Below are positions 1 through 7,692 of a stretch of 64,000 nucleotides of DNA, piece after piece. The position numbers and the translations under genes are program-made. Below the pieces are notes generated by a model. That model worked only from the letters and a program-made list of their open reading frames with translations. It had not been told where the DNA came from and made no database searches. Position 1 is the first letter of the stretch; every line of letters starts with the position of its first letter. Source of the DNA: Pseudotabrizicola sp. (GTDB lineage: Bacteria > Pseudomonadota > Alphaproteobacteria > Rhodobacterales > Rhodobacteraceae); NCBI RefSeq assembly GCF_030684215.1, contig NZ_JAUXOV010000024.1, positions 124,001-188,000 on the forward strand. Direction: 5' to 3'.

Positions 1-615
1 CGGCCCGGATGCGAGCAATCGCGCCAGTTCCCATGCCTTTGGCAACAAGTCCTCAGACGCGCAAACCTCCTTCAACAGCCCCCAGCGCAGAGCCTCATCG
101 GCATCAAACCACCGCCCGGTCAGCAACAGATCCATCGCGACATGATAGGGAATGCGCTTGGGCAGCTTTATGCTGGCCGCATCAGCCACAGTACCGGAGC
201 GGATCTCCGGCAAGGCAAACGTAGCGTTGGCGCTGGCAAGGATCAGATCGCAGGACAGGGCAAGCTCCAACCCGCCGCCGCAGCAGATCCCATTGACCGC
301 AGCAATCACCGGCTTGTTCAGGTTCGGCAACTCCTGCAAACCGCCAAAGCCACCCACCCCATAATCGCCATCCACCGCGTCGCCACCCGCCGCCGCCTTC
401 AGATCCCAGCCGGGGCAAAAGAACTTGTCGCCCTCGGCCCGCAGGATCGCGACCCGCAACGCATCATCATCGCGAAAGGCGCGAAACACCTGCCCCATGA
501 TCCGGCTTGTGATCAGGTCAATCGCATTGGCCTTGGGCCGGTCCAGAGTCACCTCCAGCACCGCACCTTCAACCCGGGTGCGGATAGGCCCCTCGGTCAG
601 CATCTCCATCGGCAT
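1..615 (-). CDS. Enoyl-CoA hydratase/isomerase (crotonase family), 3' end cut by window
   Basis: Reading the minus strand from ATG at 615 gives 205 codons of uninterrupted crotonase sequence running off the window; about 55 C-terminal residues of a normal 260-residue enzyme are missing. The oxyanion-hole and active-site segments are visible: GGGLELALSCD carries Glu117 and ALPEIRSG carries Glu137, matching the two catalytic glutamates of hydratases. The ATG at 615 is preceded by AAGGA at good spacing; an earlier ATG at 622 is in another frame. The start lies just downstream of the ligase stop, so it is translationally coupled. In this operon the likely substrate is crotonobetainyl-CoA (CaiD-like hydration to carnitinyl-CoA). 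Family assignment is certain; the substrate is inferred from neighbours. Confidence 0.88.
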   Translation of the reverse strand, partial: MPMEMLTEGPIRTRVEGAVLEVTLDRPKANAIDLITSRIMGQVFRAFRDDDALRVAILRAEGDKFFCPGWDLKAAAGGDAVDGDYGVGGFGGLQELPNLNKPVIAAVNGICCGGGLELALSCDLILASANATFALPEIRSGTVADAASIKLPKRIPYHVAMDLLLTGRWFDADEALRWGLLKEVCASEDLLPKAWELARLLASGP

Positions 616-618
616 CGG

Positions 619-2607
619 TCATCCTTTCCGTATCAACGCATCCACTGCCACCGCGCCCTGTGCGCGCAAAAGCACTGGGTTCAACTCGATTTCTTCAATG
701 CTGGCATCGCCCATCAGATCGCACAGCCGCAGCACCAGATCGGCAAAACCCGCCAGATCGGCCCGCGTGCGGCCACGGTATCCATCGAGCAAGGCAAACA
801 GGCGCAAGCGCCGCAATGCGCCCAGCACATCTGTCCGGCTGACCGGCAAGACCAGCGTCACCGTATCGGCCAGCAGCTCCGCCGTCACCCCACCCATCCC
901 CAGTGTAAGCGATACGCCGTAAACCGGATCCCGCCGCAGACCGACCAAGACCTCGGCCACCGCTCCGCTGGCCATTTCTTCCACCAGATACCCAGCCGCC
1001 CCCGGCATATCAGCCTGTCCGTCCAGCGTGTTCAGGTTCAGCCGCACCGCACCCGCCTCGGTCTTGTGCGCAAAGCCCAAACCTTTCAACACCAAAGGCG
1101 CGGTCAACCTGCGTGACAGCACCGCCACCTCGGCCAAGGTCATCGCCGTCACACCCTCAGGCACAGGCACACCGGCAGAGCGCAACAGGTCCTTTGCCGC
1201 CGCCTCAGATAAAATCGGCACCTCGCGCGGCGGCCGCGCGGCAAGCGGCACTTCGGGGACAGAGCCCATGACATCCTGCGCGGCCCGAATTGCCACCAAT
1301 GCCACCTCCAGCCCCATCAGCGGCACGACACCCTGCGCCATCATCCGTTCTGCCAAAGCCTCGTCAAAGTTTTCCGGTAAAGAGGCGACCGGAAAGGCAG
1401 GCTTCCCCGTCGCCCGCGCGGCCGCCACAATCGCATCCAGCGCAGGCTGGAACGAGGACGGATCGCAGCGATCCGGTCGCGGTGGGTCAATAATGAACAT
1501 GCCGGCGTCATAGCCTTCCAGCATGGTGGTGAAAACATCCGTCGTGCGCGGCCCGTCACCCCAGATAAAGGTGTGGTAGTCCAACGGGTTGGCAATGGTG
1601 ACAATCGGCCCGAGGATCTCGCCCAACCGTGTCCGCTGCGCCTGTGACGGCGGCGGAAAATCTACCCCTGCAGCAAGGCCCAGATCCGCCACCAACCCCG
1701 CCTCGCCCCCCGAACATGACAGCGAGCACAAACGCACCCCCAGCCCCCGGCCATGGGCGTGGAAAATCTTCAACGTCTCCAACAGTTCTGGCAAGGTCGC
1801 CACCTCGGCAATCCCCGCCTTGCGCAAGAACGCCGAGGACACCGCCGCCTCTCCGGCCAGCGATGCGGTATGCGACGCCGCCGCCACACGCGAAAGCTCG
1901 GTCTTGCCGGATTTGAGACAGACAATCCCCTTGCCCGCAAGCGCCGCCTCTGCCGCCAGACGCGCCAGCGCGGGCGCGTCGTCGATGCCCTCGACATACA
2001 TGCCCAGCGCGGTCACCCGGTCATCGGCCAGAAGCGCCCCGGCAAGTTCCGCAAGCCCCACCTGCGCCGCATTGCCTAGACAGGCGACATAGGCGACCGG
2101 TAACCCCCGCGCCTGCATGGTCAGATTGATCACGATGTTGGACGATTGCGACAGCAAAGCCACGCCACGCTCGACCCGCCAGCCACCGTGCTGATCGGGC
2201 CAAAGCAGCGCACCGTCCAGATAGTTGATCACCCCATAGCAATTGGGGCCCAACACCGGCATCTCTCCCGCCGCCACGACCAGATCCGCCTGCAACCCGG
2301 CCTCTCCGGCCTCCTCCCAACCAGAGGCAAAGCAAATCGCGCCCCCCGCCCCCATAGTGGCCAATTCGCGCACCACTTGTACCGTGGCATGCCGGTTAAC
2401 TCCGACAAAAGTTGCATCTGGCGGGGCGGGCAAATCGGCCAGTGCGCGAAAAGCCGGCACCCCGCCCACTCTGTCGCGTGTAGGATGCACGGGCCAGACC
2501 GGCCCCGAGAACCCCATTTTGTGACATTGCACGATCACATTCTCAGCCCAACCCGAGCCAAGCACGGCAATCGAGCGCGGACGCAGCAGGCGGTTGAGGT
2601 CAAACAT
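619..2607 (-). CDS. ADP-forming acyl-CoA ligase (acetate-CoA ligase/succinyl-CoA synthetase-like)
   Basis: A 662-residue single-chain NDP-forming acyl-CoA synthetase. The N-terminal CoA-binding Rossmann domain covers about residues 1-130. The ligase-CoA middle region contains the ASHTASLAG loop, whose His246 is the phosphorylated residue of this family. The C-terminal ATP-grasp domain spans about 460-660. Such enzymes make an acyl-CoA from a carboxylate, ATP and CoA, releasing ADP and phosphate. Placed between an acyl-CoA dehydrogenase and a crotonase in a carnitine operon, it is the best candidate to activate gamma-butyrobetaine, crotonobetaine or carnitine. It is separated from the upstream dehydrogenase by about 270 bp holding a hairpin and an inverted repeat pair, so its expression may be uncoupled from the first half of the operon. 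The family is certain, the substrate inferred. Confidence 0.88.
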   Translation of the reverse strand: MFDLNRLLRPRSIAVLGSGWAENVIVQCHKMGFSGPVWPVHPTRDRVGGVPAFRALADLPAPPDATFVGVNRHATVQVVRELATMGAGGAICFASGWEEAGEAGLQADLVVAAGEMPVLGPNCYGVINYLDGALLWPDQHGGWRVERGVALLSQSSNIVINLTMQARGLPVAYVACLGNAAQVGLAELAGALLADDRVTALGMYVEGIDDAPALARLAAEAALAGKGIVCLKSGKTELSRVAAASHTASLAGEAAVSSAFLRKAGIAEVATLPELLETLKIFHAHGRGLGVRLCSLSCSGGEAGLVADLGLAAGVDFPPPSQAQRTRLGEILGPIVTIANPLDYHTFIWGDGPRTTDVFTTMLEGYDAGMFIIDPPRPDRCDPSSFQPALDAIVAAARATGKPAFPVASLPENFDEALAERMMAQGVVPLMGLEVALVAIRAAQDVMGSVPEVPLAARPPREVPILSEAAAKDLLRSAGVPVPEGVTAMTLAEVAVLSRRLTAPLVLKGLGFAHKTEAGAVRLNLNTLDGQADMPGAAGYLVEEMASGAVAEVLVGLRRDPVYGVSLTLGMGGVTAELLADTVTLVLPVSRTDVLGALRRLRLFALLDGYRGRTRADLAGFADLVLRLCDLMGDASIEEIELNPVLLRAQGAVAVDALIRKG

Positions 2608-2634
2608 GGTAAACTTCGCACCCGGCCCAAGCCA

Positions 2635-2678
2635 CCGGGGCTCTGCCCCGGACCCCGGGATATTTTTGAACAGAAAAT
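2635..2678 (-). repeat. Dispersed hairpin element, copy A of an inverted pair
   Basis: Read on the minus strand this is nearly identical to 2811-2857 read on the plus strand: ATTTTCTGTTC, two variable bases, AAATATCCCGGGG, then a G/C hairpin. The hairpin here is CCGGGGC, TCT, GCCCCGG (2635-2651). It belongs to the same loose family as the elements near 14132 and 53259, in which an A/T block adjoins a G-rich hairpin. Confidence 0.7.
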
Positions 2679-2682
2679 AATA

Positions 2683-2712
2683 ACACCCTGCTCCACTTCA
2701 GAAGCAGGGTGT
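2683..2712 (-). terminator. Hairpin with T-rich tail between acyl-CoA dehydrogenase and ligase genes
   Basis: A perfect 10-bp inverted repeat (ACACCCTGCT / AGCAGGGTGT) has a 10-nt loop. On the minus strand it is followed by TTATTATTTT. This fits an intrinsic terminator or attenuator acting on transcripts from the dehydrogenase, so the ligase and hydratase may be read at a lower level or need their own promoter. Confidence 0.65.
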
Positions 2713-2810
2713 CATTTCCTGTTGCGGTCATCGGCGTCCCCGCCTGTACCGCAAGTCCAATCTGGCAGCGGGCGGTTAATGAAGCGTTAGTATTGGAAGG
2801 GCTCATCCAC

Positions 2811-2857
2811 ATTTTCTGTTCTCAAATATCCCGGGGGTCCGGGGGCAGCGCCCCCGG
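2811..2857 (+). repeat. Dispersed hairpin element, copy B of an inverted pair
   Basis: This is the partner of 2635-2678 in opposite orientation. It ends in a perfect 8-bp G/C stem, CCGGGGGC, AGC, GCCCCCGG (2839-2857). It lies just downstream of the acyl-CoA dehydrogenase stop codon and could itself stop or stabilise that transcript. Confidence 0.7.
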
Positions 2858-2878
2858 CGGCTTCCAAAGGCGCAAGCG

Positions 2879-4045
2879 TCAGCCACCTTGTGCCCTGAGC
2901 AATTCGCGACTGATGATGTGGCGCTGAATCTCGGAAGTGCCTTCCCATATCCGCTCCACGCGCGCGTCGCGCCAGATGCGTTCAAGTGGCAACTCATCCA
3001 TCAGGCCCATGCCGCCGTGAACCTGGATCGCCTCATCTGCCACCATCGCCAGCACCTCGGTTGCCTTGAGCTTGGCCATGCTCATGTCAGCCTCGGTCAC
3101 GCTGCCCTCATCGAACTTCCACGCAGCCTCCCAGGTCAGCAATTCGGCGGCCTTCAGTTCCATCGCCATATCGGCCAGCTTGAAGCTGACACCCTGAAAC
3201 TTCCCTATGCTCTGGCCGAACTGGTGACGCTGAGCCGCGTAGGAGATGGCGAGGTGCAAGGCGCGATCGGCGCGGCCAAGGCAGGTGCTGGCCACTTGCA
3301 ACCGCGTGGCGCCCAGCCATGCGTTCGCGACATCAAATCCCTTGTGGGGCGCGCCCAGCACATTTGCGGCCGGCACACGGCAGTCGTCAAACTCCAGCAC
3401 AGCATTGGTATACCCACGGTGCGAAACGTTGCGATAGCCGTCGCGAATAGTGAAGCCCTTGGTACCTTTATCCACAAAGAATGCGGTGATTTTCTTCTTC
3501 ACGCCTTTGGGCGTCGTCTCCTCGCCCGTGGCCATGAAGGCGATCGTAAAGCCCGCCAGATCTGCATGGCTGATGAAATGCTTGGTACCATTCAGCACCC
3601 AGTCTCCACCGGGTTCCTGCCGGGCAGATGCCTTCATTCCGCGCAGGTCAGAGCCTGCACCTGGTTCCGTCATCGCCAGACAATCCCAGGTCTCGCCTCG
3701 GATGCAGGGCATCAGATACCGTTCGCGCTGTTCAGGCGTTCCGGCCAGAAGGATGTTCGAAGGTCGCGCGACACAAGTCCAGTGCAGCGCGTAATTGGCA
3801 CGGCCCAGCTCGCGTTCATAGAGCAGCCATGACAGGGTATCGAGTCCCGCCCCCCCCACCTCGGCAGGCATGTTGGCGGCGTAAAGCCCGGCGTCTATGG
3901 CTTTCTTCTGGATATCGCGGATCAGCTCCAAAGGCAGATGGCCAGAGCGCTCAACCGCCAATTCGTGTGGGTAAAGCTCTGCCTCTACAAAGGCGCGTGT
4001 GGTATCCACGATCATCCGTTGTTCGTCTGTCAGCCCGAACTGCAT
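2879..4045 (-). CDS. Acyl-CoA dehydrogenase (candidate gamma-butyrobetainyl-CoA dehydrogenase)
   Basis: A 388-residue FAD-dependent acyl-CoA dehydrogenase of full family length. The flavin-contact segment is CLAMTEPGAGSD, and the C-terminal IWEGTSEIQR carries the expected catalytic base Glu368. The start is ATG at 4045 (AAAGGA upstream); GTG at 4048 is one codon earlier and also possible. The ATG shares a base with the TGA of the carnitine dehydrogenase, so the two are translationally coupled. It would oxidise an acyl-CoA to the 2-enoyl-CoA. In this operon gamma-butyrobetainyl-CoA to crotonobetainyl-CoA is the natural guess. An electron-transfer flavoprotein partner is not in the window. The family is certain, the substrate inferred. 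Confidence 0.9.
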   Translation of the reverse strand: MQFGLTDEQRMIVDTTRAFVEAELYPHELAVERSGHLPLELIRDIQKKAIDAGLYAANMPAEVGGAGLDTLSWLLYERELGRANYALHWTCVARPSNILLAGTPEQRERYLMPCIRGETWDCLAMTEPGAGSDLRGMKASARQEPGGDWVLNGTKHFISHADLAGFTIAFMATGEETTPKGVKKKITAFFVDKGTKGFTIRDGYRNVSHRGYTNAVLEFDDCRVPAANVLGAPHKGFDVANAWLGATRLQVASTCLGRADRALHLAISYAAQRHQFGQSIGKFQGVSFKLADMAMELKAAELLTWEAAWKFDEGSVTEADMSMAKLKATEVLAMVADEAIQVHGGMGLMDELPLERIWRDARVERIWEGTSEIQRHIISRELLRAQGG

Positions 4046-5502
4046 CACGCTTTCCTTTGTCCGACGTGGCGACCCGATGCATCAGGGCGGGGAAGCGCTG
4101 CATGGGTGGTGGCGATCGGCAGCAGCCTGTCAAGGATCACCTGAGGGGCCGCACAGGTCTTGCCGCGCGCCGTATCAACATGCAGCAGCATCTGTTCCAG
4201 CGTCGCCACCGTTTCCCCGTCCTTCAGGATGCGAATGAAGATGTGCAGCCGCTTTTCATCCGCCGCCAACACTTGCACGGTGCCGCGCAGCGCATCGCCA
4301 AGCTTTGCCTCGCCCAGATGCATGATATGCGTTTCGGCGGTGTAATAGCTGAAGCCCGTGCCGACATAGGCGATGTCCGCCCCGATTTGGCGCAGGAAGG
4401 CATCTGACGTCTCGGATGCCGCAAACAGATAGCGGCTTTCGGTCATGTGGCCGTTGTAGTCGATCCAGCCAGGCAGCACGGTCATCCGCGCCGTCTCCAT
4501 CGGTCCCTCCCCCACCACAGGAGCAGGACTGGCGGTGCGACGGCGGGCGTCGTGATCCAGCAGCACCTTTCCCGCACCCCAGTTGCGTTCCTTAAGCACC
4601 CGGAGAAAGCCGATCAGGTTCTGGTCACGGATCCGCTCCAACTCGCGGATGGTGTGCATTCCTGACTGCGCGTCCGACTGCCCGGCGATCAGATCAACCA
4701 GTTCGTCGTTGAACTCCGGCACGTCGGTCAGCTTTGTCCATGGCCATTGCAGACAAGGCCCGAACTGCGCCATGAAATGCTTCATCCCCGCCTCGCCGCC
4801 GGCCACGCGATAGGTCTCGAACAGGCCCATCTGGCCCCAGCGCAGGCCAAAGCCCATGCGGATGGCTTCGTCGATTTCTTCTGTCGTGGCGATGCCATCT
4901 TTGACCAGCCACAGGGCCTCACGCCAGACCGCCTCAAGAAAGCGGTCGGCGATATGGGCGTCGATCTCTTTGCGAATGTGCAGCGGGAACATCCCGATTT
5001 CGCGCAGGGTTTCTTTCACCGCCTCAATCAGCGCGGGGTCAGAGGAAGGTGACGGCACCACTTCGGCCAGCGGCAAAAGGTAGACCGGGTTGAACGGGTG
5101 GGCAACAAAGATCACAGCCGGGTTGGCGGCGTTTTGTTGCAATTGCGATGGTTTGAAGCCAGAGGTTGAACTGCCGATAGGCACATCTGGCGCCACTTGT
5201 TGGATTTGTGCAAAAACCCGGTGTTTCAGCTCCAACCGTTCGCTGACCGATTCCTGAATATAGTCCGCCCCTTCCACCGCCTCGGTGATCGTTTCGGCAA
5301 ACACCAGCCGACCCTCGACGGGCATCGGCCCGTCCGACAGCGCGGGCAGGGCCGCGCGGGCATTGGCCAGCACTTCGCCCACCTTGCGCGGCGCCTCGGG
5401 GTCGGGATCGAACACGGCCACATCCCACCCGTTCAACAAGAACCGCGCGGCCCAGCCGCCGCCGATTACCCCACCGCCAATGATTGCCGCCTTGCGTGTC
5501 AT
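4045..5502 (-). CDS. lcdH: L-carnitine 3-dehydrogenase fused to a hotdog thioesterase
   Basis: A 485-residue two-domain protein. Residues 1 to about 320 are a 3-hydroxyacyl-CoA-dehydrogenase-type NAD enzyme with the nucleotide loop GGGVIGGG at 9-16, as in carnitine 3-dehydrogenase (L-carnitine to 3-dehydrocarnitine). Residues from about 339 form a 4HBT/hotdog thioesterase with DYNGHM around residue 348. In pseudomonads the dehydrogenase and the betainyl-CoA thioesterase are separate proteins; here both are one chain, so the steps on either side of the BKACE cleavage are joined. The last 15 or so residues are basic and unlike the family. The HD-domain gene stops 57 bp upstream, and the acyl-CoA dehydrogenase start overlaps this stop. 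Confidence is high for both domains, slightly lower for the thioesterase substrate. Confidence 0.92.
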   Translation of the reverse strand: MTRKAAIIGGGVIGGGWAARFLLNGWDVAVFDPDPEAPRKVGEVLANARAALPALSDGPMPVEGRLVFAETITEAVEGADYIQESVSERLELKHRVFAQIQQVAPDVPIGSSTSGFKPSQLQQNAANPAVIFVAHPFNPVYLLPLAEVVPSPSSDPALIEAVKETLREIGMFPLHIRKEIDAHIADRFLEAVWREALWLVKDGIATTEEIDEAIRMGFGLRWGQMGLFETYRVAGGEAGMKHFMAQFGPCLQWPWTKLTDVPEFNDELVDLIAGQSDAQSGMHTIRELERIRDQNLIGFLRVLKERNWGAGKVLLDHDARRRTASPAPVVGEGPMETARMTVLPGWIDYNGHMTESRYLFAASETSDAFLRQIGADIAYVGTGFSYYTAETHIMHLGEAKLGDALRGTVQVLAADEKRLHIFIRILKDGETVATLEQMLLHVDTARGKTCAAPQVILDRLLPIATTHAALPRPDASGRHVGQRKA

Positions 5503-5559
5503 TCCGTCACCTTTGTCTTGCTGGTCTTGTCGCGCTGCAGATCGCAGAGGCCACGCACA

Positions 5560-6204
5560 TCACCCCCCCGGCGTGTGCGGTGCAGCCCCGGCCCGGTCTG
5601 CTGCCACCGCCGCATCCGCCAGCGCCACCCGTTCCCCGGCCCGGATCACCGCCGGGTCATAGGCTGTGCGGGCAAACACCGCTTCTACCAGCGGAGCGAA
5701 GTCGGTAATCGTCAGGCTCGCATACTCCGGGTCAAAGCTGGATTGATCCCAAGCCTCGCAAAACTCGGCGCAATCCTGAAAGTAGGGGTGATCCTTGAAA
5801 CGGTCGCGGGCATGCGGGTTGCCGCCCGTGTGATGCGCGTAATACAGCCGCTGAAAATCGCCGTGCTTTTCGACCACCCATGTCAACTGCTCGCGCACAA
5901 AGGGTTTCAGGATCGCGGCGGCGTATTCGTCGTGATTGAAAGGCGCAAAGATATCGCCGATGTCGTGCAACAGTGCGGCCACCACCCAATCGGTATCGGC
6001 CCCCGCGCGCCAAGCCCGTGTGGCGGCCTGCAAGGAATGGCCCAGACGGGTGACCTGATAGCCCGAAAGGCTTTCATCCAAACCCTCCAAGGCGCCCAGC
6101 AACCGCTTGGCCGTGCCCGTCGCATAGTCACGCTCATGCGCGTCAAGCATGGCGTAATCGGCAGCGTCGCCGTCCTTCATCGCGGTGAATTTCACCTTGT
6201 CCAT
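5560..6204 (-). CDS. HD-domain protein with mixed-valent diiron oxygenase ligand set (PhnZ/TmpB-like)
   Basis: A 214-residue HD-fold protein. The start is ATG at 6204, behind GGGGGCAGG and 10 bp after the lipocalin stop; an upstream extension to 6264 would run into that gene. Six residues expected to hold two irons are visible: His56 (GHSLQ), His80-Asp81 (LLHDIGD), His91 (NHDEY), His114 (VVEKH) and Asp153 (AWD). The HSLQ, GAD, AALLHD and AWD segments resemble PhnZ, the diiron oxygenase that cleaves a hydroxyphosphonate, more than ordinary HD phosphohydrolases. The related TmpB makes glycine betaine from a trimethylammonium hydroxyphosphonate. Automated annotation would probably call it a phosphohydrolase. 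An oxygenase acting on a carnitine-like or trimethylammonium substrate is my inference from ligands and operon context. Confidence 0.75.
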   Translation of the reverse strand: MDKVKFTAMKDGDAADYAMLDAHERDYATGTAKRLLGALEGLDESLSGYQVTRLGHSLQAATRAWRAGADTDWVVAALLHDIGDIFAPFNHDEYAAAILKPFVREQLTWVVEKHGDFQRLYYAHHTGGNPHARDRFKDHPYFQDCAEFCEAWDQSSFDPEYASLTITDFAPLVEAVFARTAYDPAVIRAGERVALADAAVAADRAGAAPHTPGG

Positions 6205-6214
6205 GCCTGCCCCC

Positions 6215-6724
6215 TTACTGCGGCGTGCGCTGAAGCGCCGCCTCGTCATAGCCATTCGCGGCAAACACGCCCGCCGCCCAGCGCCGTTCGTCCTGCGTCA
6301 CATGCCGGTCACGGTGCAGCATCCAGCCTGCCAACCGAGTGGGCGTGCCCACCAGCAGCGTGCGGCCATCACGGCTTTGGCCGATCACCCAGTAATCCCC
6401 GGCAAAGGGCACGCCTTCCAGCCTGACCTTGAATTGCCCCGCCCCAACCCGTGCCGCCGTGCCAGCGATCTGCACCACCTGCCCGCCCCGTCGGCAGCGG
6501 TTGACCACGCTCAGGCCCCCCTCAATCGCCGCATAGGTTGCGGTGGTGTGGCTGCACCCGCCCTGAAATGGTGCGGGAAAACTTGCCACCTCATACCACT
6601 TCCCCACCAAACGCTCGGGCGCGATATCCAGCAGATACATCGGGGCGTCCGCATAGCGTGGCGACGGCGTGTGCGGATCGCACCCGGCCAAAGCCAACAC
6701 GGAAAGCAGCAAAAGTGGCTTCAT
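6215..6724 (-). CDS. Lipocalin-family lipoprotein (Blc-like)
   Basis: A 169-residue protein with a short lipoprotein signal and lipobox LALAGC (Cys15), followed by the lipocalin signature GKWYEVASFP near residue 41. The length fits bacterial lipocalins such as Blc. It would be anchored to the inner or outer membrane and bind a small hydrophobic ligand or lipid. The ATG overlaps the BKACE stop by 4 bp (ATGA), and the HD-domain gene follows after 10 bp, so it is firmly inside the carnitine operon. Family members in carnitine operons have no role I can state; helping transfer of acylcarnitines or lipid-derived betaines is speculation. Confidence 0.88.
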   Translation of the reverse strand: MKPLLLLSVLALAGCDPHTPSPRYADAPMYLLDIAPERLVGKWYEVASFPAPFQGGCSHTTATYAAIEGGLSVVNRCRRGGQVVQIAGTAARVGAGQFKVRLEGVPFAGDYWVIGQSRDGRTLLVGTPTRLAGWMLHRDRHVTQDERRWAAGVFAANGYDEAALQRTPQ

Positions 6725-7629
6725 AGCGGGGCCCTTTTTTCCAGCTTCAGCCGTGCCCGCACCTCGGCAGGGGTAATCACCCGCGCACCCATGTTTTCAA
6801 TGATGGTGGCCGCGCGCTCGACCAGCTGCGCATTGGTCGCCAGCACCCCTTTGTCGAGCCAAAGGTTATCCTCCAGCCCGACCCGCACATTGCCGCCGCC
6901 AAAGACCGATGCCGCCACATAGGGCATCTGGTGGCGACCAAGCGCAAAGGCAGACCAGTGCCAGCCAGATGGCACGTTGTTCACCATGGCCATAAAGGTG
7001 TTCAGGTCATCCGGCGCGCCCCATGGCACGCCCATGCACAGTTGCACCAGCACCGGTTCGGGGATCACGCCTTCACGCACCAGTTCTTTCGCCAACCACA
7101 GATGCCCGGTATCAAAGGCCTCAATCTCGATGCGAACGCCCGCCGCCGTCATCCGCTTGGCCATGTCGCGCAACATGCCGGGGGTGTTGACCATCACATA
7201 ATCGGCCTCGTTGAAATTCATCGTGCCGCAATCGAGCGTGCAGATCTCGGGGCGGCACTCCACCACATGCGCCACCCGCTCAGCCGCGCCCGCCATGTCA
7301 GACCGGGGGCCGATACGGCCCATATCCTCAGTGCCCTCAAAATAGATGTCGCCGCCCATCCCGGCGGTCAGGTTCAAGACCACATCTTCACCCGCGTCGC
7401 GGATGCGTTCCGTGACCTCTCGGTAAAGCGCCAGCGCGCGCGACGGCTTGCCGGTCTCGGGGTCGCGCACATGGCAATGCACCACCGCAGCACCGGCTTT
7501 GGCGGCATCAATGGCACTGTCGGCAATCTGCTTCGGGCTGCGCGGCACATGCGGGCTGCGGTCTTGGGTGCCGCCCGATCCGGTCACGGCACAGGTGATG
7601 AAGACCTCACGGTTCATGGATAGTGGCAT
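6721..7629 (-). CDS. BKACE enzyme (3-keto acid cleavage family; candidate 3-dehydrocarnitine:acetyl-CoA acyltransferase)
   Basis: A 302-residue member of the beta-keto acid cleavage family (DUF849), a TIM-barrel zinc enzyme. The HCHVRDPETG segment supplies His51 and His53 as metal ligands. Known family chemistry condenses a beta-keto acid with acetyl-CoA and cleaves it into acetoacetate and a new acyl-CoA. With 3-dehydrocarnitine the products are acetoacetate and betainyl-CoA, which the thioesterase domain of the downstream dehydrogenase fusion can hydrolyse to glycine betaine. The start is ATG at 7629, behind AAGGGGG; the longer reading frame up to 7824 would overlap the divergent regulator gene. 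It is the first gene of the leftward operon. The substrate is inferred from context but well supported. Confidence 0.9.
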   Translation of the reverse strand: MPLSMNREVFITCAVTGSGGTQDRSPHVPRSPKQIADSAIDAAKAGAAVVHCHVRDPETGKPSRALALYREVTERIRDAGEDVVLNLTAGMGGDIYFEGTEDMGRIGPRSDMAGAAERVAHVVECRPEICTLDCGTMNFNEADYVMVNTPGMLRDMAKRMTAAGVRIEIEAFDTGHLWLAKELVREGVIPEPVLVQLCMGVPWGAPDDLNTFMAMVNNVPSGWHWSAFALGRHQMPYVAASVFGGGNVRVGLEDNLWLDKGVLATNAQLVERAATIIENMGARVITPAEVRARLKLEKRAPL

Positions 7630-7692
7630 GGCATCCCCCTTTGTTGCGGCCAGCTTAACGCTCTTGTCAGGCGACGCTTTGCGATTTACGAA
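7630..7692. promoter_or_regulatory. Divergent control region between the carnitine operon and its regulator
   Basis: Only 63 bp separate the start codons of the leftward BKACE gene and the rightward GlxA-type regulator, so both promoters and any operator must overlap here or extend into the genes. I could not pick out convincing -35/-10 pairs or a clean palindrome. Confidence 0.5.

Noticed and set aside
142-1116. Long plus-strand frame of 324 codons opposite the crotonase and ligase genes
   Set aside because: It is antisense to two clear enzymes; its translation is rich in His, Gln, Arg and Pro with no domain, typical of GC-rich shadow frames.
2776-2790. TTAA-N7-TTAG as a CtrA box
   Set aside because: One base off consensus, and it lies between inverted repeat arms, so I do not count it as a site without binding data.
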